Assembly (NCBI RefSeq): GCF_900492205.1
Contig: NZ_UEYQ01000003.1
Coordinates: 372,001 to 436,000 of the forward strand
Length of the DNA stretch: 64,000 nt
Origin: Ciceribacter sp. T2.26MG-112.2
Lineage (GTDB): Bacteria > Pseudomonadota > Alphaproteobacteria > Rhizobiales > Rhizobiaceae
Reading direction: 5' to 3'
This document shows positions 17,379 to 26,253 of this stretch, in pieces. The position numbers were made by a program, and so were the translations under genes. Every line of letters starts with the position of its first letter. Positions within the stretch are counted from its first letter, which is position 1. The notes beneath the pieces are model-generated. The model saw nothing but the letters and a program-made list of their open reading frames with translations, was not told where the DNA came from and made no database searches.

Positions 17379-18152
17379 TCAGTCGGAAAACTGTTCGGCA
17401 AGGATGCGATCCGACCAGGAGCGATCGGGATCGGAGAGGATGCGCGCGGTCGTGTCCTCGGACTGGGCGATCTGCACCCTGATCACGGACTTGACCTCGG
17501 TATGATCGGCGACCGCGTTGACCGGACGTTTTTCCGGTTCGAGCACGATGATCTCGACGCTCACCTTGTTCGGCAGCAGGGCGCCGCGCCACCGCCGCGG
17601 ACGAAATGGACTGACCGGTGTCAGGGCCAGAAGCGGCGCCTCCAGTGGCAGGATCGGCCCGTGGGCGGAGAGATTGTAGGCCGTCGAGCCGACCGGGGTG
17701 GCGACCATCAGGCCGTCGCAGATCAATTCGTCCAGCCTCACCTTGCCGTCGATGACGACGCGCAGCTTCGCGGCCTGGTAGGATTGCCTGAGCAGCGAAA
17801 CCTCGTTGATGGCGAGCGCCACCGACTGCGTGCCGTCGGCATTGGTGGTGGTCATCTTCAGCGGGTGAAAATCGTTCTCCACCGCCGCGGCAATCCGTTC
17901 GCGCAGGCTCTCGGTGGAATAGTCGTTCATCAGGAAACCGACCGATCCACGGTTCATGCCGTAGACCAGCTTGCCGGAATTCATCGTGTCGTGCAGCGTC
18001 TGCAGCATGAAGCCGTCACCGCCGAGCGCGACGATGACGTCCGCCTCTGCCGGCTCGACACTCCCGTAGCGTGCGGCAAGCTCCGCCCGCGAGGCCTGGG
18101 CCTCGTCGGAATTGGAGGCGATGAAGGAAAGCGACCGGAACGAACGCGACAT
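17379..18152 (-). CDS. nadK: NAD kinase
   Basis: A 257-residue cytoplasmic enzyme that phosphorylates NAD to NADP. The signature GGDG is at residues 44-47 with the catalytic aspartate, the INEVSLLR motif (Asn116-Glu117) contacts NAD, and the DGLMVATPVGSTAYNLSAHGP segment at about 146-166 completes the site. I start at the ATG at 18152, preceded by AAAGGG; a longer frame from 18212 has no ribosome site. It probably forms an operon with the exported protein downstream. Confidence 0.95.
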   Translation of the reverse strand: MSRSFRSLSFIASNSDEAQASRAELAARYGSVEPAEADVIVALGGDGFMLQTLHDTMNSGKLVYGMNRGSVGFLMNDYSTESLRERIAAAVENDFHPLKMTTTNADGTQSVALAINEVSLLRQSYQAAKLRVVIDGKVRLDELICDGLMVATPVGSTAYNLSAHGPILPLEAPLLALTPVSPFRPRRWRGALLPNKVSVEIIVLEPEKRPVNAVADHTEVKSVIRVQIAQSEDTTARILSDPDRSWSDRILAEQFSD

Positions 18153-18323
18153 GGGCAGCCCTTTGTTATCGGCGCCAGTGGTACATGACAAAGCCCTGTA
18201 ACCACAAGCCATTCACCGCCGCAAACCGTTCTCCCGCCGCCCGTACTGCAAAGCGCGGTTCCCGTCTGTCGCGCGAAATTTTGCTTTACCGCAATTCGAT
18301 TTGCCCTTAAGGACGGCACCACT

Positions 18324-18399
<76 letters not shown>

Positions 18400-18420
18400 T
18401 TCTTCCACTTTGTCCATTCC

Positions 18421-18475
18421 TGACACATAGGTAACATCGCGTACCTAAGACATGGGTGACAACCCCCGTGCCGAA
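18421..18475 (-). mobile_element. Scar of an IS481-like insertion sequence (3' end)
   Basis: Read on the minus strand, the segment ends a short frame with the residues LSPMS, a stop inside GTCACCCATGTCTTAG, then GTTACCTATGTGTCAGG. Paired 'cccatgtct...acctatgt' motifs overlapping the last transposase codons are typical, as I remember them, of ends of rhizobial IS481-family elements. The rest of the frame upstream does not resemble a transposase, so only the terminus appears to remain. It lies 22 bases after tRNA-Thr. Confidence 0.42.
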
Positions 18476-18592
18476 AGGGCTGTCGATGGATCGGCCTGTA
18501 ACCGCTCGGTTTGGTCGGTTGAAATGATCTCTCTGCGCCGGGCGATGGCGCCGATCAGTCGAATGGCGCGGATGGTGCGCCCACAGATTGCG

Positions 18593-18628
18593 CGAACTCG
18601 GCGCCCTTGGGGAAGGGCGCCGAGTTCG
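18593..18628. repeat. Perfect 16-bp inverted repeat with GGGG loop
   Basis: Bases 18593-18608 are the exact reverse complement of 18613-18628, separated by GGGG. No U-run follows on either strand. The stem is longer and more perfect than the ordinary terminators of this window. Confidence 0.8.
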
Positions 18629-18703
18629 ACGGACTTTACATCATTTCGATAGCATGGCACCTCGGTGCCTCACGGAAGTGCGCCCCATCTGCGGGGCGGC
18701 AGT

Positions 18704-18997
18704 TTATTTCTTGCTGCCGCGACCGGGGCCAGTGTCCTTGGAACTGCTTGCACCACCTGTCGTGGCTGTTCCTTTTCCCTTGGTAGCGCTGACACCGGTT
18801 TTGCCGAAGGCGACGCCGGTCTTGCCGCCATACATTTCGTCCTCGCCTGGAGTGTCCTCGCTCTTGGCCTGGTTTTCGTCGTGGTATTTCTCCAGGACGG
18901 TGTCCTCGGCTGTCGCCCAGGGGTTGTTGTGCGATGCCATGGCCGGCGTCATCGCCAACAGGCCTGCACTCACTCCGCAGATGATGGTCTTCAACAT
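18704..18997 (-). CDS. Small exported hypothetical protein (97 aa)
   Basis: A 97-residue protein with a signal peptide (hydrophobic residues 4-20, AMA cleavage near 21). The mature part is hydrophilic and probably disordered: an acidic stretch with DENQAKSEDTPGED, then a Gly/Lys/Thr-rich tail with the repeated segment GKTGVxxxK and a GRGSKK end. A GAAAGG-type ribosome site precedes the ATG. No family is recognised. The AT-rich upstream region (about 19020-19080) may hold its promoter. Confidence 0.62.
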   Translation of the reverse strand: MLKTIICGVSAGLLAMTPAMASHNNPWATAEDTVLEKYHDENQAKSEDTPGEDEMYGGKTGVAFGKTGVSATKGKGTATTGGASSSKDTGPGRGSKK

Positions 18998-19289
18998 GGA
19001 ATTGCCTTTCTTGCATCCTCGTGATGCAATCGATCAAAACATAAGAATATTGATATATATAAAATGGAATATGTTAATTTGGCGGCGGTTTTCGCCGGAC
19101 GTCTTGGCGGGCAGCGATGCTGTGCCGGACGCTAAGGGCACAGACACGTGCGAGGACACGGAACGCCTGACACTGGAGGCTAAGCTCCGCAATCACCAAG
19201 ACGTCTATCGGGGTTTTTCACAGCTCGAACTGCCGGCAGATGCGCGCGGCGTTTTCGCGCCCTGCCGTCGAGGTCGGTAAAGACGACGA

Positions 19290-20174
19290 TCATGCCGTCT
19301 TTTTCAGCAAATGCTGACGGGTGGCGTAGAGCGCGATCGCCGCCGCGTTGGAGACGTTGAGCGACTTGATCTCACCCGGCATGTCGAGCCGCGCCAGCGC
19401 GTTGACCGTCTCTCGCGTCTTTTGCCTCAGCCCCTTGCCCTCCGAGCCGAGAACCAGCGCCACCTTGTCGCCGGTGAGCGCGCCTTCCAGCGGGGCCGGG
19501 CCTTCCGAATCAAGTCCGACGGTGAAGAAACCGAGCTTGTGCAACTCGCCGAGCGCGTCGGACAGGTTGGTGATCTGGATATAGGGAATCATTTCCAGCG
19601 CGCCCGAGGCGGATTTGGCCAGCACGCCGGATTCGGTCGGGCTATGGCGCATGGTGGTGATCACCGCGCCGGCCCCGAAGGCGACGGCGGTGCGCATGAT
19701 GGCGCCGACATTGTGCGGATCGGTGACCTGGTCGAGGACCAGAAGCAGCGGGCTGTCCTTCAGCGCCTCCAGCCGGCGCACCGGAAGGGGACGCGTCTCC
19801 AGCATCACGCCCTGGTGGATCGCATCCGGCCCAAGCTGCTTGTCGAGATCCTGTGGGGTGACGATCTCCACAGGAAAGTCGAGCGAATCGACCGGGCCGA
19901 TTTCCAGCCTCACGAGCGCATTCTGCGTGACGGAAAGCTTGATCAGCTTGCGTTCGGGATTGTCGATCGCCGCGCGCACGGTGTGCAGGCCGTAGAGGCG
20001 CACCTGGTCGGGCGCCAATTGCGGCGGCGTCCAGGCGGTCTCCTTGCGGCGCTCCTTGCGCGGATCGGGGGTGGGGATTTCGCCCCGTTCGCGTTTGGCG
20101 TCGCGCACCTGGCGGCGCAGCGTCGCATAGTGGGTATCGCGGGCGGTCTTGTCGATCTTCGTATCTTTTACCAT
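19290..20174 (-). CDS. rlmB: TrmH/SpoU-family rRNA 2'-O-methyltransferase, RlmB-like
   Basis: A 294-residue SPOUT methyltransferase, probably 23S rRNA Gm2251 methylase. A basic N-terminal extension (1-45) precedes the substrate-binding domain beginning at LYGLHTVRAAI. The SPOUT domain has the three family motifs: DxVTDPHNVGAIMRTA with catalytic Asn/Arg, ALVLGSEGKGL, and MPGEIKSLNVSNAAAIALY at the C-terminus. RlmB is favoured over TrmH by the YGxHxVxxAL-type start and length. It is oriented against the flanking tRNA genes. Confidence 0.88.
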   Translation of the reverse strand: MVKDTKIDKTARDTHYATLRRQVRDAKRERGEIPTPDPRKERRKETAWTPPQLAPDQVRLYGLHTVRAAIDNPERKLIKLSVTQNALVRLEIGPVDSLDFPVEIVTPQDLDKQLGPDAIHQGVMLETRPLPVRRLEALKDSPLLLVLDQVTDPHNVGAIMRTAVAFGAGAVITTMRHSPTESGVLAKSASGALEMIPYIQITNLSDALGELHKLGFFTVGLDSEGPAPLEGALTGDKVALVLGSEGKGLRQKTRETVNALARLDMPGEIKSLNVSNAAAIALYATRQHLLKKTA

Positions 20175-20276
20175 GCGCTCTTATAGCTGCCCGGGATCGT
20201 CGGGGATAGACCCGCCGGGCTGCGGCCTGTTTTCCGCGACGCGAAATTTTTTCCAGATTTTTCCACATTCATCGTG

Positions 20277-20305
20277 TTGACATGAAGGGGAAGGGCCGTC
20301 ATATA
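20277..20305 (+). promoter_or_regulatory. Candidate promoter of tRNA-Tyr/tRNA-Gly
   Basis: TTGACA at 20277-20282 is a perfect -35; CATATA at 20300-20305 is a fair -10 at 17-base spacing. Transcription would start near 20312, about 70 bases before tRNA-Tyr. Confidence 0.6.
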
Positions 20306-20381
20306 CCCGCCGCAGATCACGGGGCTAACGCCAACGCGATCTCGACTGAAAGCTTGGTCGCTTGATCCGGACGAATAGACT

Positions 20382-20466
20382 GGAGAGATGCCCGAGTGGT
20401 TAAAGGGGACGGACTGTAAATCCGTTGGCTTCGCCTACGTTGGTTCAAATCCAACTCTCTCCACCA
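20382..20466 (+). tRNA. tRNA-Tyr (GUA)
   Basis: An 85-base tRNA with a long variable arm, as expected for bacterial tRNA-Tyr. Acceptor GGAGAGA pairs with TCTCTCC, the anticodon loop gives GUA, and A-CCA is encoded. It is 22 bases upstream of tRNA-Gly and surely co-transcribed. Confidence 0.97.
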
Positions 20467-20488
20467 TTCGTCCTCGGATCGAACCATC

Positions 20489-20562
20489 GCGGGTATAGCT
20501 CAATGGTAGAGCAGCAGCCTTCCAAGCTGAATACGCGGGTTCGATTCCCGCTACCCGCTCCA
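20489..20562 (+). tRNA. tRNA-Gly (UCC)
   Basis: A 74-base cloverleaf. Acceptor GCGGGTA pairs with TACCCGC, the anticodon loop CTTCCAA gives UCC, and T-CCA is encoded. Tyr-GUA followed by Gly-UCC upstream of tuf matches the tyrU-glyT order of E. coli. Confidence 0.97.
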
Positions 20563-20701
20563 GGCCATCTTCTCCGAAGCTACCATTGAATTGCGCAGGT
20601 TCTTGACGCTGGAAGCGTGACGACCTTCCCGTGGATCCGTATTCACGCCTTCACATAAATGCTCTAGCCTGCGACGGATCATCATCCCGGGAGGAGCTAT
20701 C

Positions 20702-21778
20702 ATGGCGCAGAAAATGAAAGCCGCGATCTTTGTCGAGAAAGGCCGCATCGTTCTCGATGAGAAGCCTGTTCCTGATGTCGGCCCGCTCGATGCACTGATC
20801 CGCATAACGACGACGACGATCTGCGGCACCGACGTCCATATCCTGAAAGGCGAGTATCCGGTCGCAAAAGGGCTGACGATCGGCCACGAGCCGGTGGGCG
20901 TCATCGAAAAACTGGGCTCCGCCGTCGAGGGCTACACCGAAGGCCAGCGCGTCATCGCCGGCGCGATCACGCCGTCCGGTCACAGCTATGCCTGCCTGTG
21001 CGGCTGCGGCTCGCAGGACGGCGCCGGCACCAGGCATGGCTTCAAGGCGATGGGCGGCTGGAAGTTCGGCAACACGATCGACGGTTGCCAGGCCGAATAC
21101 GTGCTGGTCAAGGACGCGATGGCCAATCTGAGCCCCATCCCCGACCATCTGAGCGACGAGCAGGTGCTGATGTGCCCCGACATCATGTCCACCGGCTTTT
21201 CCGGTGCCGAGAGTGGTGGCGTTCGGATCGGCGATACGGTCGTTGTCTTCGCCCTCGGGCCGATCGGCCTTTGCGCGGTCGCAGGCGCGAAACTGATGGG
21301 TGCGACGACGATCATCGGCGTCGACACGCTGGCCTCGCGCATGGAAGTGGCGAAAAAGCTCGGCGCCGACCATGTGATCGACTTCAAGGCCGGCGATCCC
21401 GTCGAGCAGATCATGGCGCTGACCGACGGCCGCGGCGTCGATGTCGCGATCGAAGCGCTCGGCACACAGGTCACCTTCCGCTCGGCGCTCGAATCCTTGC
21501 GGCCCGGCGGCACGCTGTCGAGCCTCGGCGTCTATTCCAGCGATCTGACTATACCGCTCGGTGCCTTCTCGGCCGGTCTTGGCGACAACAAGATCGTGAC
21601 GACCCTTTGCCCTGGCGGCAAGGAGCGCATGCGCCGGCTGATGGAAGTCTGCGCGTCGGGCCGCGTGGACCTCAAGCCGCTGGTCACCCATCGCTACAAG
21701 CTCGACGACATCGAGGCGGCCTACGACCTCTTCGCAAACCAGCGCGACGGCGTTCTGAAGGTCGCCATCGAGCCGTAA
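20702..21778 (+). CDS. Zinc-dependent medium-chain alcohol dehydrogenase
   Basis: A 358-residue MDR-family NAD(P)-dependent dehydrogenase. Catalytic zinc ligands are visible as Cys in TICGTDVH, His-Glu in GHEPVG, and Asp in the CPDIMSTGFSGAE segment, the set used by the tetrameric Clostridium/Thermoanaerobacter secondary ADHs. The Rossmann fold has the ALGPIGL dinucleotide loop. A Cys-rich stretch (CLCGCG) lies where an MDR structural zinc site may be. The ATG has a strong GGGAGGAG site. It sits between tRNA-Gly and tuf, breaking an otherwise ancient gene order, so it is probably a lineage insertion. Confidence 0.88.
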   Translation: MAQKMKAAIFVEKGRIVLDEKPVPDVGPLDALIRITTTTICGTDVHILKGEYPVAKGLTIGHEPVGVIEKLGSAVEGYTEGQRVIAGAITPSGHSYACLCGCGSQDGAGTRHGFKAMGGWKFGNTIDGCQAEYVLVKDAMANLSPIPDHLSDEQVLMCPDIMSTGFSGAESGGVRIGDTVVVFALGPIGLCAVAGAKLMGATTIIGVDTLASRMEVAKKLGADHVIDFKAGDPVEQIMALTDGRGVDVAIEALGTQVTFRSALESLRPGGTLSSLGVYSSDLTIPLGAFSAGLGDNKIVTTLCPGGKERMRRLMEVCASGRVDLKPLVTHRYKLDDIEAAYDLFANQRDGVLKVAIEP

Positions 21779-21986
21779 GTCCGCTTCGCAACAACCCGGC
21801 CGCCGATGCCGGATCGGCCGGCCGCGGATCCGATCTGGTGCCGGTCGGCGGGGCAGGGGTAGGCCTCGTCCCGACGATCCGGCGCCAAATCATTTAAGTC
21901 TTGCGCAATCCTCGGGAAAGCCTTAAACGGCGGGACCAAACCGGTTCGCCGGCTCCACATCTTTCTCGATCATAGGAAGCATTCAA

Positions 21987-23162
<1,176 letters not shown>

Positions 23163-23234
23163 TAATCGAGCGCGAGGCCGAAAGCTGCCGACGAAACAAA
23201 GTGGCGCAAATGGCGCGCAAGCGCGATTTGCACA

Positions 23235-23273
23235 CGGCGCCGGCATCGTAGCCTCGATCATCGAGTAATCGAT
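23235..23273 (+). pseudogene. Vestigial duplicate of the tuf 3' end
   Basis: This 39-base stretch equals positions 42396-42434, the last codons, stop and first seven downstream bases of tuf copy 2, with one mismatch (A for C at 23250). It begins 72 bases past the stop of copy 1, whose own final codons differ (ATT ATT GAA versus ATC ATC GAG). The A change creates an in-frame TAG, so the fragment cannot be read. It is a remnant of duplication or failed gene conversion between the tuf copies. Confidence 0.85.
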
Positions 23274-23312
23274 CGGTCGAACGAGTAAGTGGTTTCCCGC
23301 AAGGGAATGAAG

Positions 23313-23342
23313 GGGCCCCGCCAGCGATGGTGGGGCCCTTTT
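23313..23342 (+). terminator. Intrinsic terminator of tuf copy 1
   Basis: An 11-bp stem (23313-23323 with 23328-23338, one G-T pair) with a GCGA tetraloop is followed by TTTT. Confidence 0.85.
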
Positions 23343-23537
23343 CGCCTTCGCGGCTCTACACGGAGGTCCGGTGCTGCGGGGAAGGGGTGTCTGTTGCGGC
23401 GGGCCTGTGGCGGACGGCGTCGAGCTCTTCTCCGAGCCTCCATGAGCCGTTGACCGGCGTGGAATCGCTGGCTGCCCTGGCATTCGGGGCCTTGCTACCG
23501 CCCTCTGTGGGCTCTTTGAAAAAGCTTGAAAAAGACG

Positions 23538-23566
23538 CTTGCCATTTTCCTCGGACCACCTTAAAC
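23538..23566 (+). promoter_or_regulatory. Candidate promoter of tRNA-Trp
   Basis: CTTGCC at 23538-23543, 17 bases, then TTAAAC at 23561-23566. The -35 fits the alphaproteobacterial pattern. Start would be near 23573, about 48 bases before the tRNA. Confidence 0.5.
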
Positions 23567-23620
23567 AGCGCCAAGCTCGCAAGTGACGGTCATTGACCAA
23601 GGCTTGTCGAGAGACGGCTT

Positions 23621-23696
<76 letters not shown>

Positions 23697-23766
23697 AGCC
23701 CGACAATTCGGCGCAGAAATTTGCGACGATCGCTTTGAGAGTGTGTCGGCTTGATGAAGGCAAAAG

Positions 23767-23795
23767 TTGCGGACGGATGGATTCTCTCTTGTATA
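23767..23795 (+). promoter_or_regulatory. Candidate promoter of secE-nusG
   Basis: TTGCGG at 23767-23772 and TGTATA at 23790-23795 with 17-base spacing (or TATAAA at 19). It would give an 85-90 base leader before secE. Confidence 0.42.
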
Positions 23796-23889
23796 AAGGG
23801 GAATCGATCTTTATGTAGGGTTCAAACAGACACGCGGTGCGTGGGGCTGACATCGTCGGCTTTACGCGCCGTAAATGCGTGGGCATTAA

Positions 23890-24090
23890 ATGGCATCCAA
23901 GACTAATCCATTCGCGTTTCTGCAGCAGGTCCGCTCCGAGACGTCCAAGGTCACATGGCCGTCGCGCCGCGAGACAATGATCTCGACGGCGATGGTGCTG
24001 TTCATGGTGGTCTTTGCCGCGCTGTTTTTCTTTGCGGCCGATCAGTTGATCGGCTGGCTGATCAGCCTCGTGCTGAACATCAGCATTTAA
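23890..24090 (+). CDS. secE: Preprotein translocase subunit SecE
   Basis: A 66-residue membrane protein that clamps SecY in the SecYEG translocon. It is the short, single-membrane-segment form: an amphipathic segment with VRSETSKVTWPSRRET (14-29), the family hallmark, then one hydrophobic helix (about 33-60). E. coli SecE has two extra N-terminal helices that are absent here, as in most bacteria. nusG follows after 15 bases. Confidence 0.95.
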   Translation: MASKTNPFAFLQQVRSETSKVTWPSRRETMISTAMVLFMVVFAALFFFAADQLIGWLISLVLNISI

Positions 24091-24105
24091 TCGGCGGAGA
24101 CGAAC

Positions 24106-24636
24106 ATGGCTGCACGTTGGTATATCGTCCACGCTTATTCCAATTTTGAAAAGAAGGTCGCGGAAGACATCGAGCACAAGGCTCGACAGAAGGGGCTTGA
24201 TCACCTCTTCGAGAAGATCCTTGTCCCGACCGAGAAGGTCGTCGAGATCCGTCGCGGCCGCAAGGTCGACAGCGAGCGCAAGTTCTTCCCCGGCTATGTG
24301 CTGGTGCGGGCGAACCTGACCGACGAGGCCTATCACCTGATCAAGAACACGCCGAAGGTCACGGGTTTCCTCGGTTCCGACAATAAGCCTGTGCCGATCC
24401 CGGATTTCGAAGCCGAGCGCATCCTGGGCCAGGTCCAGGAAGGCGTCGAGCGTCCGAAGTCCTCTGTCTCCTTCGAAATCGGCGAACAGGTTCGCGTTTC
24501 CGACGGTCCGTTCGCTTCGTTCAACGGTGTCGTTCAGGATGTCGACGAGGAGCGTTCGCGTCTCAAGGTCGAGGTTTCGATCTTCGGTCGCGCGACCCCG
24601 GTCGAACTGGAATACGGTCAGGTCGAAAAGGTCTGA
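24106..24636 (+). CDS. nusG: Transcription termination/antitermination factor NusG
   Basis: A 176-residue RNA polymerase-binding factor that couples transcription to translation and Rho. The NGN domain (1-115) begins with RWYIVHAYSNFEKKV and includes the FFPGYVLV segment; the KOW domain (about 122-176) begins FEIGEQVRVSDGPF. Standard length. It is co-transcribed with secE and leads into rplK after 146 bases. Confidence 0.96.
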   Translation: MAARWYIVHAYSNFEKKVAEDIEHKARQKGLDHLFEKILVPTEKVVEIRRGRKVDSERKFFPGYVLVRANLTDEAYHLIKNTPKVTGFLGSDNKPVPIPDFEAERILGQVQEGVERPKSSVSFEIGEQVRVSDGPFASFNGVVQDVDEERSRLKVEVSIFGRATPVELEYGQVEKV

Positions 24637-24782
24637 TCGGCAGGGGTCTCTTGATCCCGCAAGCGCGTGGGAGGGTGAGGGTCTGAAGCCGGACCTTTCA
24701 AACGTACCACGCAACCGCAGCCGCCGGTTTGAACCGGCACATCTGGGCCGGGCAACCGGTCCTCATCGAAAGGCAGAGAGAT

Positions 24783-25214
24783 ATGGCTAAGAAAGTTGCA
24801 GGCCAGCTCAAGCTCCAGGTCAAGGCAGGATCGGCGAACCCGTCCCCGCCGATCGGCCCGGCCCTTGGTCAGCGTGGCATTAACATCATGGAATTCTGCA
24901 AGGCGTTCAATGCCGCCACGCAGGAAATGGAAAAGGGTATGCCGATCCCGGTCGTCATCACCTATTACCAGGACAAGTCCTTCACCTTCGCTATGAAGCA
25001 GCCGCCGGTTACCTACTGGCTGAAGAAGGAAGCTAAGATCACCTCCGGCTCGAAGACGCCGGGCAAGGGTGCGAAGGTCGGAACCATCACCAAGGCTCAG
25101 GTCCGTGCGATCGCCGAAGGCAAGATGAAGGACCTGAACGCAGCCGACGTCGATGGCGCAATGGCAATGGTCGAGGGCTCTGCCCGCTCCATGGGCCTGG
25201 AAGTGGTAGGTTGA
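24783..25214 (+). CDS. rplK: 50S ribosomal protein L11
   Basis: A 143-residue protein of the GTPase-associated centre that binds 23S rRNA with L10/L12 and is needed for RelA activation. N-terminal Lys/Pro-rich domain with the [16 protein letters not shown] signature, C-terminal rRNA-binding domain with GSKTPGKG. I start at the ATG at 24783 (MAKKVAGQ); the GTG-type extension to 24729 has no support. It ends two bases before the rplA start, and the pair is probably autoregulated by L1, as known in other bacteria. Confidence 0.96.
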   Translation: MAKKVAGQLKLQVKAGSANPSPPIGPALGQRGINIMEFCKAFNAATQEMEKGMPIPVVITYYQDKSFTFAMKQPPVTYWLKKEAKITSGSKTPGKGAKVGTITKAQVRAIAEGKMKDLNAADVDGAMAMVEGSARSMGLEVVG

Positions 25215-25216
25215 TC

Positions 25217-25912
25217 ATGGCTAAGCTCGCAAAGCGCATGCAGAAGATCCGCGAAGGTGTTGACCCGACGAAGCTCGTTGCTCTGTCGGACGCCATCGCC
25301 ATGGTCAAGGAACGGGCCGTCGCCAAGTTCGACGAAACCGTTGAAATCGCGATGAACCTCGGCGTTGACCCGCGTCACGCCGACCAGATGGTTCGCGGCG
25401 TTGTCAACCTGCCGAACGGCACCGGCCGCGACGTTCGCGTCGCCGTCTTCGCCCGTGGCGCCAAGGCTGATGAAGCCAAGGCCGCTGGTGCAGACATCGT
25501 CGGCGCCGAAGACCTCGTCGAAATCGTCCAGGGCGGCAAGATCGACTTCGATCGTTGCATTGCCACTCCGGACATGATGCCGCTCGTCGGTCGTCTCGGC
25601 AAGGTGCTCGGCCCGCGTGGCATGATGCCGAACCCGAAGGTCGGCACCGTCACCATGGACGTCGCTGGCGCCGTCAAGGCTTCCAAGGGTGGTGCGGTCG
25701 AATTCCGCGTCGAGAAGGCTGGTATCATCCATGCCGGTATCGGCAAGGCCTCCTTCGACGCCAAGGCACTCGAAGAAAACATCAAGGCTTTCGCCGATGC
25801 CGTCGTCAAGGCGAAGCCGGCTGGTGCGAAGGGCAACTACGTCAAGCGCGTAGCCATCTCCTCGACCATGGGCCCGGGCGTCAAGATCGATCCGGCGACC
25901 GTTTCGGCCTGA
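25217..25912 (+). CDS. rplA: 50S ribosomal protein L1
   Basis: A 231-residue protein of the L1 stalk, which moves E-site tRNA. The family motif around [14 protein letters not shown] is present near 130. L1 is the translational repressor of the rplKA unit in E. coli. The ATG at 25217 follows the rplK stop directly and overlapping translation is likely. Two mutually exclusive hairpins follow the stop codon. Confidence 0.96.
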   Translation: MAKLAKRMQKIREGVDPTKLVALSDAIAMVKERAVAKFDETVEIAMNLGVDPRHADQMVRGVVNLPNGTGRDVRVAVFARGAKADEAKAAGADIVGAEDLVEIVQGGKIDFDRCIATPDMMPLVGRLGKVLGPRGMMPNPKVGTVTMDVAGAVKASKGGAVEFRVEKAGIIHAGIGKASFDAKALEENIKAFADAVVKAKPAGAKGNYVKRVAISSTMGPGVKIDPATVSA

Positions 25913-25947
25913 TAGAATTTCTCCGGAGCTTCGGCTTCGGGAACAAC

Positions 25948-25997
25948 GAATTTCCGGCCCCTCGGGGCCGGGAATTTCCGGGGAAACCCGGAATTCC
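25948..25997 (+). promoter_or_regulatory. Two overlapping, mutually exclusive hairpins downstream of rplA
   Basis: Hairpin A pairs 25949-25961 with 25964-25976 (one G-T pair, very small loop). Hairpin B pairs 25971-25982 with 25987-25997 (one bulge, GAAA loop). Both use 25971-25976, so only one can form. No U-run follows, so this is not a simple terminator. It could be an attenuation or processing switch between rplKA and rplJL. Confidence 0.5.
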
Positions 25998-26040
25998 TGT
26001 CCGAGATTGCGGGTGGCCCCAGGGCCTTAATATTCACCTG

Positions 26041-26253
26041 CATGAGACGGGGTAAGACCCGATATTTAAACGTCTGATGACGTCTTGAAGTTCGGTTCGA
26101 GCCTTATTCGCCTTGGCGCGGAAGCATAGCTTCGGCGCGAGGGGACAGGATCCTCAAGCGTCGCTTGGGATCTCGGTAACCTGGATCCCTTGAGGCAAAA
26201 GGCAAACCCGGTGGGGCCTGCAGGATTGCGGTCCCATCAACTGGAGACAGACA
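26041..26253 (+). ncRNA. Probable L10 leader (rplJL autoregulatory 5' region)
   Basis: A 210-base structured stretch directly before rplJ. It contains several potential stems, such as the ACGTC/GACGT pair near 26070-26085, TTGGCGCGGAAGCATAGCTT.. around 26111-26140, and CAAGCG/CGCTTG with GATCC repeats at 26150-26200. In many bacteria the L10-L12 complex binds a kink-turn in this leader and represses rplJL. Position and structure fit; I could not confirm the kink-turn by alignment. Confidence 0.45.

Larger units (their letters stand above)
18400..18703. other. Non-coding stretch between tRNA-Thr and a small exported protein
   Basis: About 300 bases. The left part carries the IS481-like scar, the right part a perfect 16-bp hairpin (18593-18628). 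A minus-strand frame 18445-18660 (71 codons) crosses both, but it lacks a ribosome site and reads through the hairpin, so I do not call it a gene. Confidence 0.55.
23163..23620. other. Intergenic region between tuf copy 1 and tRNA-Trp
   Basis: About 460 bases containing the tuf remnant, a strong terminator (23313-23342), and a candidate tRNA promoter. Open frames here (for example 23327-23596) have no ribosome site and no recognisable product. The stretch 23343-23520 shows nothing I can name. Confidence 0.6.

Noticed and set aside
18445..18660. A 71-codon minus-strand frame beside tRNA-Thr
   Set aside because: It crosses the 16-bp hairpin, lacks a ribosome site and resembles a transposase only in its last five codons, so I treat it as a scar.
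20563..20701. tRNA-Gly as an integration site for the adh gene (att repeat)
   Set aside because: I looked for a repeat of the tRNA 3' end downstream of adh (21779-21986) and found none; no integrase is present.
23327..23596. An 89-codon frame between tuf copy 1 and tRNA-Trp
   Set aside because: No ribosome site, starts inside the terminator region, and has no recognisable protein features.
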